From NCBI GenBank assembly GCA_023374025.1, contig SIJG01000003.1, forward strand, positions 2,634,416 through 2,698,415: 64,000 nt of DNA, written 5' to 3'. How positions within the stretch are numbered: position 1 is the first letter of the stretch; every line of letters starts with the position of its first letter. A program made the position numbers and the translations under genes. A model generated the notes under the pieces. It was not told where the DNA came from and made no database searches. It was given only the letters and a program-made list of their open reading frames with translations. The DNA is from Heterodera schachtii (Eukaryota > Nematoda > Chromadorea > Rhabditida > Heteroderidae). Positions 1 to 10,200 of the stretch are shown here, one piece after another.

Positions 1-57
1 AATAATGGCACTACGGCATTGAACGACGAGCGGATGATGGAAACTGTGACTGATTGA
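1..57 (+). CDS. Possible C-terminal end of a gene cut by the window edge
   Basis: Frame 1 is open from the first base and ends in TGA at 55-57, giving an 18-residue tail (NNGTTALNDERMMETVTD). The AT-rich sequence after it, with several in-frame stops, would suit a 3' UTR. No family is recognisable from so short a tail and chance openness is possible, so this is only a candidate terminal exon. Confidence 0.25.
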   Translation, partial: NNGTTALNDERMMETVTD

Positions 58-426
58 TTGACCTGTTGATCAGTGTGGTGATCGGAGTTTTGCTAATGTG
101 CCATGAACGGACAAAGAAAAGTGGACGAAACGATGGAGACGTACAAAAAAGGACAATTAAATAAAGAGACACAAAACGACAACACTTTTCATATGATTAA
201 TTATTAAATTGATATGAATCTCTAACCAATCTCTCTGCTCCATTTTTCTTTTTTTATGTTTCGTCATTATTTAATTCTGTGCAAAAACAAACAAACAATG
301 TGCAAGCAAATTTAATGTGTTGATTTTATCGAGCTTTTCACATTAAACGTTTAATTGTTATTTAACAATTGATCAGTGACCACAAAATATGGATGGCTCT
401 TTTTGCTGAATTTCTTTTTCGTGCAT
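58..426. other. Non-coding AT-rich spacer
   Basis: No exon-like ORF or RNA gene is visible. The stretch is AT-rich with repeated TTAATT and ACAAAC words, and runs up to the 8-bp duplication that flanks the foldback element starting at 435. Confidence 0.5.
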
Positions 427-434
427 GCGCCAAG

Positions 435-817
435 CGGTCTACCTCAGTTCGGCCCCGGCACGGTTCGGCCCCAGCATGTTTTTGACTATAACTTTTTTCT
501 TTGCCAACCAAATCCAACACTGTTGGTATCATTCGATAGCCCTAAGTGTTCACTATTAGCCTGTAAATTTTGAAAAAATTTCGTTAAGATTCAAAAAAGT
601 TATGGTCAGAAGAGTTCAAAAAACCAAATTTTCCAACTTTTTTGGCTCGAACTTTTTTTAAACTGAACAAATTTTTTTGGAATTTTGGAGGCTAATAGAG
701 CATCTGAAGGGCTCTCGAATGATACCAACAGTGTTGGATTTGGTTGGCAAAGAAAAAAGTTATAGTGCAAAAACCTGCTGGGGCCGAACCGTGCCGGGGC
801 CGAACTGAGCCGGTCCG
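435..817. mobile_element. Foldback element A, family 1 (383 bp)
   Basis: Two long inverted arms meet near 600-690. Each arm carries two copies of a GTTCGGCCCCGGCAC-type motif, then a CTATAACTTTTTTCTTTGCC block, then GGTATCATTCGATAGCCC. Flanks share GCGCCAAG (427-434 and 818-825), an apparent 8-bp target-site duplication. It has no transposase and is therefore non-autonomous. The inner core is nearly the same as in elements at 2767, 58160 and 62074, while the outer motifs differ. The short duplication and long terminal inverted repeats would fit a Mutator-like or foldback type, but the superfamily is inferred. Confidence 0.75.
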
Positions 818-825
818 GCGCCAAG

Positions 826-1102
826 ATAATCCTGTGAAAACTGTTATTTGGCATTTTGGACGGCACAATTTCAAAAATTTCTGCCATATTTGTTATCTTG
901 GTAAAACGAAATTTCTGCAAAGCGGTGTCTGTTAAGTAATTCGTAGGGACTAATTCCCGTGAAAAAATCCCCTTGGTAAAAACTCCATCGAAGGAAAAAT
1001 AATTTATAGATACTTTTCAAAAGTATCAAATAAATGATCAGATCAATGTCAATGGATCAATTCGATCAGTCAGTCCGTCTTCATTTCTCCGCCGTCCTTT
1101 TT
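826..1102. other. Spacer / 3' UTR of the small heat-shock gene
   Basis: No coding potential is evident. The stretch includes TGATCAGATC-type words and, on the minus strand, probably the 3' UTR of the heat-shock gene that ends at 1103. Confidence 0.4.
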
Positions 1103-1808
1103 CTACTGCTTCTTCTCCTCCTCCTTCTGCTGCTGCTCCACGGCAGCCGCTTTCTTCTTCATCTCAATTGGGATGGTTCGTCCGCCTTCGCCAGCCGTTT
1201 TCATTCCGCAGATGAATAGGCGACCGCCGTCCAGCTCGCACTTGATGCTCTCCTTTTGGATGCCCTCCGGGATGAGCACACGACGAGAGAACTGACGGTG
1301 GACCGACTCGCCTGAGGGGAGAAACAGTGACAATAAAATACAGCAATTGTTCGGACAAAACCCTGATAAAAATTACTCGAACAATGGTAAAAACTCACTG
1401 TCGTTCTGCTCGCGGTGTTCCCCGTTGACGATGATCTCATTGCCCAGCACCTCCACGTTGATCTCCTCGGGGCGGAAGCCGCTCACATCGACCTGAAAAT
1501 TCAAGGGAAAAATTGGAAAATTGGCCATGAAAAACGCAAGATTCCATGCCCACACTTTGTAAGTGAGGTCGCCCTTGTCCGAAACGTTCAGCTGGGCAAC
1601 ATGGTCACGAAGCTAAAATACAAAAAAAAAAATGCTAAAATTTAAAGAATTTGAGTGGTAATTAACCCACCATGGGCTGCATCCCCTCGAAGAAGTGGTC
1701 AAGTTCACGCTCCAATTGACGGAAGGGCGAAAGGACGTTGCCAACAGTAGTGGTCATAGGCCACAACGAACGGCGATAGAACGGGTCGTAAGAGAAGGGA
1801 GAAAGCAT
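1103..1808 (-). CDS. Small heat-shock protein (Hsp20 / alpha-crystallin family), 4 exons
   Basis: Minus-strand exons 1671-1808, 1556-1612, 1399-1492 and 1103-1311 join in phase to 165 aa. The start MLSPFSYDPFYRR opens a typical nematode sHSP N-terminus. The alpha-crystallin domain begins near residue 50 (LRDHVAQLNVSDKGD), runs through DVSGFRPEEINVEV and GEHREQND, and ends near residue 150 with the edge-strand motif IPIEM (the usual I-x-I/V). The tail is Lys/Gln/Glu-rich. Introns are 40-90 bp with GT-AG borders. Members are ATP-independent holdase chaperones that form cytosolic oligomers. Fragments of exons 3 and 4 recur on the plus strand at 52175-52511, fused to a histone H4 pseudogene. The family is clear; the orthologue is not assigned. 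Confidence 0.92.
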
Positions 1809-2073
1809 TTCGACGAAAAGAGAATTGGTTGGAAATTTGAATTTGAAACGCTGAAAAACAACGGGAGAATTATTATTGTTTTTGAATTAAATTAGGAGAG
1901 AATTTTGACAGGAAACCATTGCTAAATGAAGTGAAATGTTTAATTAAAGTAAAATGTTTAATCGGATCAGTTGGGAAACGAAATGTTGGATGGAAAAAGT
2001 GGGGAAAAAGAGAGAAAAAATCACGGAAAATTAAATTGAAAATGAGGAGATGAGCATAAAAATCAGTTGGAAT
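1809..2073. other. Upstream region of the small heat-shock gene
   Basis: This is AT-rich 5' flank for the minus-strand sHSP gene. It contains scattered GAA/TTC words, but I could not settle on a convincing heat-shock element with correctly spaced nGAAn units. Confidence 0.35.
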
Positions 2074-2328
2074 GTTTAGATTAGGGCTGCACGGGTCCGG
2101 GTACCCGACCGGGTCCCAGACCCGGATACCCGGTTTTTTCACTACCCGGACCCGGGCTCGGTTTTTTGAAAATCCAATACCCGGTACCCGACCCGGTAGG
2201 TCCGGGTCCAACCGGGCATTAAAATAGACTGGTAAGAATGGGAGTCTGGATCAAATTGTTGAGCAAAGTTGGAGGAAAGGAAATTTTTTTTAATTAAAAT
2301 TAAGTTTTATTTTAAAAATAGGCATTTG

Positions 2329-2405
2329 TTGCTTCTGTGGCTTGGTGGTTAATCTCTTGGATTCAATTCGTTATTTGCTCATTTGTCCGGTTCAATTCCT
2401 TCGCA
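2329..2405 (+). repeat. tRNA-derived SINE-like stretch inside the hAT-like element
   Basis: TGGCTTGGTGGTTAATCTC resembles a Pol III A box and GGTTCAATTCC, about 45 bp further on, a B box, as in a decayed tRNA. The acceptor stem does not pair well, so I do not call a functional tRNA. A related minus-strand stretch lies at 51358-51432. Confidence 0.35.
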
Positions 2406-2766
2406 TAGCACTTATTTTTTTTTAGCATTTATTTTAAATTTTTGTTGGAAATTGCCATTTTATTATTAAGTAAATAAACTTAAAAGTTTTTAAATTAAAA
2501 AAAAAAAAAACTATTTTTGCTTTCATAGAATTTTAAAAGAAATTTCTTAATTTTTTACAATATTCCCATAAGAAATTTTGAAAATTTGAACATTTTTGGT
2601 AGAAATTCTTATATTGGCTAAAATAACAAAATTTGGTCATTTTTTTAATAAAATCTGTTAACAAATCAGAAGTAATTTTCAAAATTTTTCCCGGCGGCGC
2701 CTATCGGCACCCCGGACCCCCTGTTCTTGAAAAGTTTTTTTGGAAAAATCGAACCGCAAAAAAAGT

Positions 2767-3137
2767 CGGTCAGGGTCGTTTTCGTACGGGCCGTTTTCGT
2801 ACGAGCACAAGTTTTTGGCTATAACTTTTTTCTTTGCCAATCAAATCCAACATTGTTGGTATCATTCGATAGCCCTAAGTGTCCTCTATTAGCCTGCAAA
2901 ATTTCGAAAAATCTCGTTAAGGTTCAAAAAAGTTATGACCAGAAAAATTCATACAACCAGATTTTCCAACTTTTTTGGCTCGAACTTTTTTTAAAACTTA
3001 ACGAAATTTTTTGAAATTTTGCAGGCTAATAGAGCATCTGAATGGCTATCGAATGATATAAAGATCGTTGGATTTGGTTGACATAGAAAAAAGTTATAGT
3101 CAAAAAACATGTGCTCGTACGAAAACGGCCTGGCCCG
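2767..3137. mobile_element. Foldback element B, family 1 (371 bp), nested in the hAT-like element
   Basis: The inverted arms begin CGGTCAGGGTCGTTTTCG and, on the other strand, CGGGCCAGGCCGTTTTCG. Inside lie the family core blocks CTATAACTTTTTTCTTTGCC and GGTATCATTCGATAGCCC. A perfect 9-bp duplication AAAAAAAGT flanks it (2758-2766 and 3138-3146). Nine bases is the usual Mutator-like target duplication, although the A-run lowers the information content. The core matches elements A and D; the outer motif TTTTCGTACG is specific to this copy. Confidence 0.8.
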
Positions 3138-3395
3138 AAAAAAAGTGGTTTTAATAGCAATAAAAAATTGGACAAATAATATTTAGCATTTATTACAGAA
3201 AAAATTTCTGTTAAATAATAATTTTGAAGGAAATAAAAATTAAAAATTTCTGCAATACACGATTTCACCGGGTACCCGATACCCGACCCGGTTTAAAAAC
3301 TGGTACCCGACCCGGTACCCGGCTTTTCAATACCCGGTAATACCCGGACCCGGTTTTTGCCCAAATACCCGGACCCGTGCAGCCCTAGTTTAGAT

Positions 3396-4275
3396 TTAAC
3401 TCAGGGAAGCGTTAATTTAACAGCGCAAAATTTTGCGTATTTATTGCCGCATGAAATGCTTCTCCATGGCACTCCATTTGCTGAGAATGTTCGGGAAAGA
3501 AAGCGAATGAAATGGAAACGAAAAAAGAGAGAAAACAGAGCGAGCGACAAAGGACAGAGAGAGAGGCGGAAAACGTAAACAAAGCTAAAAGGGACAGGGA
3601 AAGTGGGGGGGGGGGGGCACGGACAATCCGTCAATGGACATTACGCCAGTGAACAATCCGTCAACAAATTTTTATTTTAAAACAAAAAATTTTTGTGAAA
3701 ATGAATTTAAATTAAAAAAAACTTGGATAATGATAGAATAAACATTAAAAAAAAAGAAATTTCTATAGATAAATGAAAAATCTCATCCATCTTTTTTTAT
3801 CAATTCAAACAACCGAAAGATTAATCATTGCTCAATTGTCCACCGACGGATTGTCGTCCATTGCCACTAAAAGCGAATTTTCTAATACTTTCCAAAGTTT
3901 TACATCATTTTATGTTTACTACTTTTTGCATTTTGATATCAATGCTTCCCTTAAAAGCGCATAGAACCCCAAAATTAACACAAACACCCGCCACGAATTC
4001 AAGACTCTTGATCTGCTAGCTGCTTTATCCCGCAACGTCTTCAGCACCGCAGCATTTTAACAGTTAAATAGCACTTTTTCCACAAAAATTATCTCGAAAT
4101 AGAAAAGCGAAAAGGGGTAAATTTAAGCACTGTGTGTATATGTGTGAAAAGCATATATGGAAGAAAAGCTTGCAAATATCGATGATAGGGAAATGTCGAA
4201 AATTAATTCCAAATTCCTTCTTTTTTTTTGTTATCCTTTCCATAGTCAAAATAACTCCTCTCTTTCTCTCCCATT
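3396..4275. other. Intergenic region and 3' flank of the SAFB-like gene
   Basis: I see no coding exon here. Contents are a purine-rich stretch (3490-3600), a G-run of 13 near 3604-3616, and AT-rich sequence that presumably includes the 3' UTR of the minus-strand gene ending at 4276. Confidence 0.4.
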
Positions 4276-7200
4276 TTAATAACGTCTTCCTCCTCCACCA
4301 CCGCCGCCCGAGTACAGCGAACCGCCCGATCGGCCTCCTGCACCACTGTAGGACATCGATTGCTGCTGATGGTAGCGACCGCCGGATGACGAGGAAGCAC
4401 CGGTCATCTTCGACGGCGAGCCGTACATGTTCCATTCTGAAAACACAACAAAAAATAAAATAAATATTAAGCTGTGATTGGCATGGCATAAAGTCGTAAT
4501 CATAATCATTATTTTGCTCAATCCGGAGCAACTCGTTCCACCCAGAAACTTTTTCTCTCTCCAAAAACCCAAGAATTTTTCATTTGAAAAATATAAATTT
4601 TTCTAGCGATTTTTTGCCTCTTGATCCAGAGCACCGGAAATTCCATGTGTCAAAATTTAAAAAAATCCGTCAAGCTCAAGCAGTTATTACCAGAGAGAAT
4701 GTCGTCGGTTTGTCTACTCCAACTACCACTGGCTGAAGTTCCACCGGCACTCGTGCCAAATGCGCGCGAATTGACCAGTTCCGTGGCCCGGCTATTAGCA
4801 GGGTTTGCCCATGCCGACGACTGACTGTTGTAATAGGAGGAGGAAGGCTGGCCACCACCGCCGGAGGATTGGCCACGGGAGGAAGTGAACTGAGCCCTGA
4901 AGGAAAAAACAATTAATTAACATTATACTTCATTTTCATTAATCATTTCCCCCTGAACCCTGAATTATAGGGGTTTTTATGTTTTCAAGCGTTGTTTCGA
5001 TTTTTTATGATAAATTGCTATTGTTTTTTAACCTAAAAAAGTTTCAAATTTTTTTTTTCTCCTAAGATTTCTAATGGGATTTTAACATTAATTACTCCGA
5101 CTAATTCATAAATCATTGCAAAACAAATAGGTTGTTGCACCCAATCAATGCAATTTACAAAAAACTTACGACGATGTGGCGTAACCGCTGTCTCCGAACG
5201 CACCGCCCCCGCCACTCGAAACACCGTACATTTCATCACGCGCCCCACCGCCGCTGGAAAACTGTTGGCCAATGCGCTGGCCATACGACGGATCGGTGCG
5301 CGAGGCGTACGCACTCGCAGCAGTTGTTGTGTCGGCAAAACGATCGTTGTAATAGGAACGTCCTGTTGTTGGGAAAAAAATTAGGAAAATCGTTTAAAAA
5401 GTCCATTTGGAAGGATAAAAGAATTCCCAAAGACAACAGTTTGGTCATGACCAAATAACAATTGAAAGAATTGACATTATTCTAAATAAATAACCACTGT
5501 AATTAATAAATGTGGAGCAGTTGGGTCGTTTTTCCGCGCATGGATTCCCCGAAATTATTTTTTTTGATTTTTTAAAAATCGCAAAAAAAAAATTTTCTAA
5601 ATTATTTCCTTAAATCTAGAAAAAGTGAATTGTTGAGTGCCGACATATAAAATTCGAATGCCATTTCTATCGTCAGGCATATTAGTATAAAAAGCCACCT
5701 TGAATTTGGCCATGCCGTTCATAACCACCGCCAGCACCACCGGTAGAAACAGCGGAAGTTGCCGACGTCATCCGTGACGACCCACCACCACCACCGCTGC
5801 CAATTGAGTACTGATGCTGTTGCTGCTTGCCATAAGACAGCGCCCCGGCGGAGGAGCCACCGGCGAAGGGTTGCGGTTGGGAGAAGGGATTCAGCGCGGC
5901 AGTGCCACCACCAAACTGTTGCTTTTGTTGTTGGTCGTACGACGACGATTGGTGGTGATTCGATGATGAGGAGGACATTCCGGCTCGGGCACGCGAATTG
6001 CTACGCCCCGTTCCGCCGCTGCCACCGTCGCGCTGTTTGCCGCCGCCCACATAACGGGACGATGCCGATGAAGAGCCACCCTTTGATTGCCACGTGGCGG
6101 TGGAGGAGCCGGACAAATTGTGTTTGTCAGAGCGATTGGACGAGCGCCGGATGGGCGAACGGCTTCGACTGTTGCGACCACGGTTGTGGGCCACGGCACG
6201 GTCCCGGTCCGACGAGGCACGACGCAGCATGTTGTTGTGTGAGCGACTGTGAATAAATATGGGGAAATATAAGCACATTTAATTATATAAACGAAAAATT
6301 CCGGGGTTTTTATGCGATCTATAAAAATCGGTTGCCTCTTTTCTAAGCCGAACAACACATCCAACGATATAAGTGTAAATTGAACTGTCCACCGGAAAAT
6401 GGCACACAGCAAATCGGAAAAGGCGATTTGTACCTGCTGCTATTTGATTCTTTGGCACGCCCGCCGGTGACAGCATTTCGACCAACAACCGATGCCGACA
6501 GTTTCGAAGATGATGACGACTCCTTCACCTTCGCGCTGTTTCGTGCCGGTGCCACCGCCGCTTCGCTGTGGTGCCGAGAATAGTGCTGCTGCTGCTGACG
6601 AGAGTCCCGGGCAGACGATTGCTGTGGTGCGGCAGGGACACCAAAACCGGCGGGTGAAGCAGCAACAAAACCACCGGCGGCGGGAAGTGCGGCCGCTTGG
6701 AGCCACCCGGACGCTTGGATTTGGGCGGTCAACTTCATGTGCTCCACCTCCAGCCGCTCGCGTTCCAACTTCTCACGCTCGTACTTCAATTTCTCCCGCT
6801 CGCGCTCCAGGCGCAACTCCTCCTCTTTCTTGCGATGCTCATCCTCGCGCTGTTCCATCAAACGCAGCATTTCCTCACGCTCGGCATTGCCAGCGTCATA
6901 ACGGCGCGGGTCCGCTGACCCTCCCGGCGGCCCAACACCGCGACGAGAATTGAAGTCACGGAAGCCGCCGCCGCCACCCGGCACGTGTTGGTGCGCGGCA
7001 CCGTATTGGTGCGAACCACCGCCCTCGAAGGCCGAGACGCGGATTCCGCGGCTTGTCTGGTGCACAAGACGGTTGAAGAGCCGTGGTTCCGCAGCGCTGC
7101 GCGACTTGACAATGTACTGCGGCCCTGCAACGCCGCCCCGATGCCCAAACGAAGCGGTGGCAACCGAGCGAAAATAGCGACGTTGTTGGTTACGCGAGAG

Positions 7201-10200
7201 TGCTGCTGTAATTAGAGAAAAGGGCATTTTTGACATGACTGCAAATGCTGAAATTTGTTATAAATTTGGAAGCCGTCACACGCCAAACGCTTTTTTGTGT
7301 TGATGGGGTGGTTAAGAGAAAAACAAAGCACAAAGGCATCTCTCCGCAGATTATGAATTGGCCATGGCCAGTCTATGAATTTCAAATGACGGAAAAGTGC
7401 CACAATGGCATTGTCGTTCGGTCCGAATGGCACACACCGGCCCCGGGGGATTAAGCCCGGTCATCAGGGAGGATTTCATCAAGACAATCAAAATGCCTGG
7501 CGGATACGCCCCGCCAAGGACAAAAATGTGTTTTGTGACGAAAAAACAAAACGGCACAATATTATATACGCTGCATTTTGTGCAATTACAGTCATATTTT
7601 GACGCCGTGCCACCACCACCACCGTCGCCGGCACCGTTTTTGGCGATGCGTTTTCGAATGGATGTCCTCGAGGACGAACCCGCGGCGGCGGTTTTGGCGC
7701 TGCTGCTGTTGTTGTTGCGGTGCTGCCGTTGCGTGGGCGATGCGGTCGCGGCGGTGATCCGCGGACGCACTTTCTTTGAGGAGGAAGACGAGGCGGAAGC
7801 GGACGGCTCAGCGCCGCTCCCTTTGCCACCATCCGACGACCCGCCAGCCGCTTTGCTCGAACTTCCGCTCTTTGCCGTCCCCGTTTTGGCACCGCTGACG
7901 TCACTCGCCGCCGCCGGCTGTTGCTGCTGTTGCGTGCCAATTTGCGACAGGTTGGAGCGGTCGGCCTACAACAAATGTTTATGGACGATGTTTGATGTGA
8001 ATAAAAGTGTTGGGAAGGGAAGGGGTCGACCGACGACGCTGTTGTCACACACCACCAAATTTGTAAAAGGGAAGTAATGATCAAGAACCAATTAAAATTA
8101 AAATAATGACAAAATTTTCAAAACCAATAAATTTCTAAAATTCGTAAATTTCGGTCATGAAAGAACCATTGAGCTAATTGGAACAGCCATTAAGTCTCGT
8201 GGACAGAAAAAATCAGTCAAAAATGTCTGTCACCACGCCTGATCAGAGTGATTAGTATAATTAGCAATGTTTGATCGGTCGATGGGTGGAGAGGATGAGA
8301 CTAATATTTGTGCGTGTGTTTGCCTTTTCCACGTTGATGATGCGCCCCTTGAAGTTGGAGCGGTTCAGCTTCTGTGCACACACATTGGCCGTCTCCGAGT
8401 CCGCCAGTGTCACGTAGCCAAAACAGGTGGGCGATTGTTTGTTTTTGGTGGTGAAAATCTTCGCCGTGATTACTTTGCCGTGCTTTGAGAACAGCGCCTT
8501 AAAAACACATGAACCATCTCTCATCATCCATCCATTTGGTGTGGAACAAAGATGCGGCATGGCACCCATCAGCACAAAAGTTGTCCAGATAGCAGTTTAT
8601 GCGAGAAACTGTTTTTTGGATATGCCAATTTTTCCAAGAAATTTTAAAGGAACCGAAACACTTGAAAAAGAGAAATTCTCTGGCATTAGCAATCAAATTT
8701 TTTTTCTGAGATATGAAAATGATCGAATTTTTGAACCGTGGGAAGGGGTGTCATTCCGAATTCCATGGTTAATTAATAGCCGATGGAGGCAATTGTTAAA
8801 AAATGCAAGTGGAATAGTGCCTGTCCGTACTTTGAGGTCGGCCGCTTTCGTCGTGGTGGTAATGTTGCGGATCCACAGGCTTGACGACAAATTGTTTCCG
8901 TCCACCAGCTGAGCCGTCGATGTACCGCTCGTCGTCGTTCCTGTCGGCGTAGCGGACACCGACAGTTTCTTCCCGCCGGTAGCATCATCGCTCGGTTGGG
9001 CAGCAACAGCATTCTTTTCCTTGCCGATTTTGTCCTGGCGTTGCTGCTGTTGGTCGCCGTTGATCAGTATCACGTCATCACCAGTTGAACCAGCGGTGGA
9101 CGACGTCAATAACGGCGGCGGTGCGTTGGTCACGGCAACGGCAGGTTTTGCGTTCGTTGTCGCCACTGATTGAACTTTTGTCGCCGTAGTTGTACCAACG
9201 GTTTCCGCTGCTGTCTCGCCATTTTCCATCACCGCTGACGGCACTTTTAGTTGTTGATCGGTGTTGGAAACTGCTGTTGATGGCACACAATTTGCCGACG
9301 ACGGTGTTGTTGCGGCAGTTGCAGTCACTTTCATCACTTCTCTTTGCGGCTTTGTGCCATTGCCTGCACCACGCCCGGCACTGCCGACGGCGGACGCACA
9401 AGCGGTGTGGCCAATCAGTACAACATCTTCAATACACTCAGTCTTGATCGCCTTTTTGGGCGTCTCGATGATGATGTCCGGCTCATCTTGGTCCATTTGC
9501 TGGTCACCATCATTTCCATGGCCGTCATTTTTGTCACCGCCACCATCACCGGTTTGGCCAGTCGTAATTGGGTCGGTGACCGGCTGGACGGTCGTCTCGT
9601 CATGAGCATTTCGATGATCAATACCATCACCACCATCACCGTGGTTGGCTATCGTTTCCTGTAGTACAATTGTTGGTCTGTTGTGCAAAATGTGTCCCCC
9701 GATTATTGCGAAACAATTCGCTTTTTTCACATAAAAGCCAACAACATCACCGTCTTGGCAACTTCTCGGTGGCCCAAACAGGCCATGCAAACAGACGATT
9801 ATCGTAATTAATCAGGATCAAAAATGTCATTTTTTTGATCGGGGGAGTGGGAAATGACATTGTTCGTTTCCGGTTACCATGGGTTGCTTTTGTTGTTGTC
9901 CAACACCAGCTACTGTTGTGGTTTCGTCGTTTGCCTGTTGGCCACCAATCGGTGCAACATTCTGTTGCTGTTGGTCGCCGTCGGTTGCATTTTGTTTGTC
10001 CATTTCAGCAACGGCGGTGTCTAATTGAAAGGAATGAAAAACATTGAGCCAAATGGGGAAGGGGTTAAAGAATCTTTTTTTTGCTTATTCAAAATTGGCT
10101 GGAAATGGTGAAAAAAATGCTTTTGAGTTTTGGAGATAATAGCCGATTAATAAAGCGCCGTTCAGTGCGATTAAAATGCATTTTTTGAAAAAATAAATGC

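Larger units (their letters stand above)
2082..3387. mobile_element. hAT-like non-autonomous transposon, 1306 bp
   Basis: The element starts TAGGGCTGCACGGGTCCGGG and ends with the exact reverse complement, at least 22 bp of terminal inverted repeat. Flanks carry a perfect 8-bp duplication GTTTAGAT (2074-2081 and 3388-3395). An 8-bp target duplication with TAGGG-type termini is characteristic of hAT transposons. Subterminal regions (2082-2215 and 3265-3387) are packed with ACCCGG / GGGTACCCG repeats that could serve as transposase-binding sites. No transposase ORF is present, so it would need a source elsewhere. A foldback element (2767-3137) is nested inside, so it was inserted later. Confidence 0.88.

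Noticed and set aside
1809..1870. Heat-shock elements upstream of the sHSP gene
   Set aside because: GAA and TTC words occur, but not in the alternating 5-bp spacing that would make a convincing element.
4134..4463. A plus-strand 109-codon ORF
   Set aside because: It overlaps the last exon of the SAFB-like gene in antisense, has no domain, and the minus-strand exon is supported by phase and composition.
5759..6953. Plus-strand ORFs rich in His/Arg/Thr/Pro
   Set aside because: They lie antisense to the low-complexity exons 8 and 9 of the SAFB-like gene and have no exon structure of their own.
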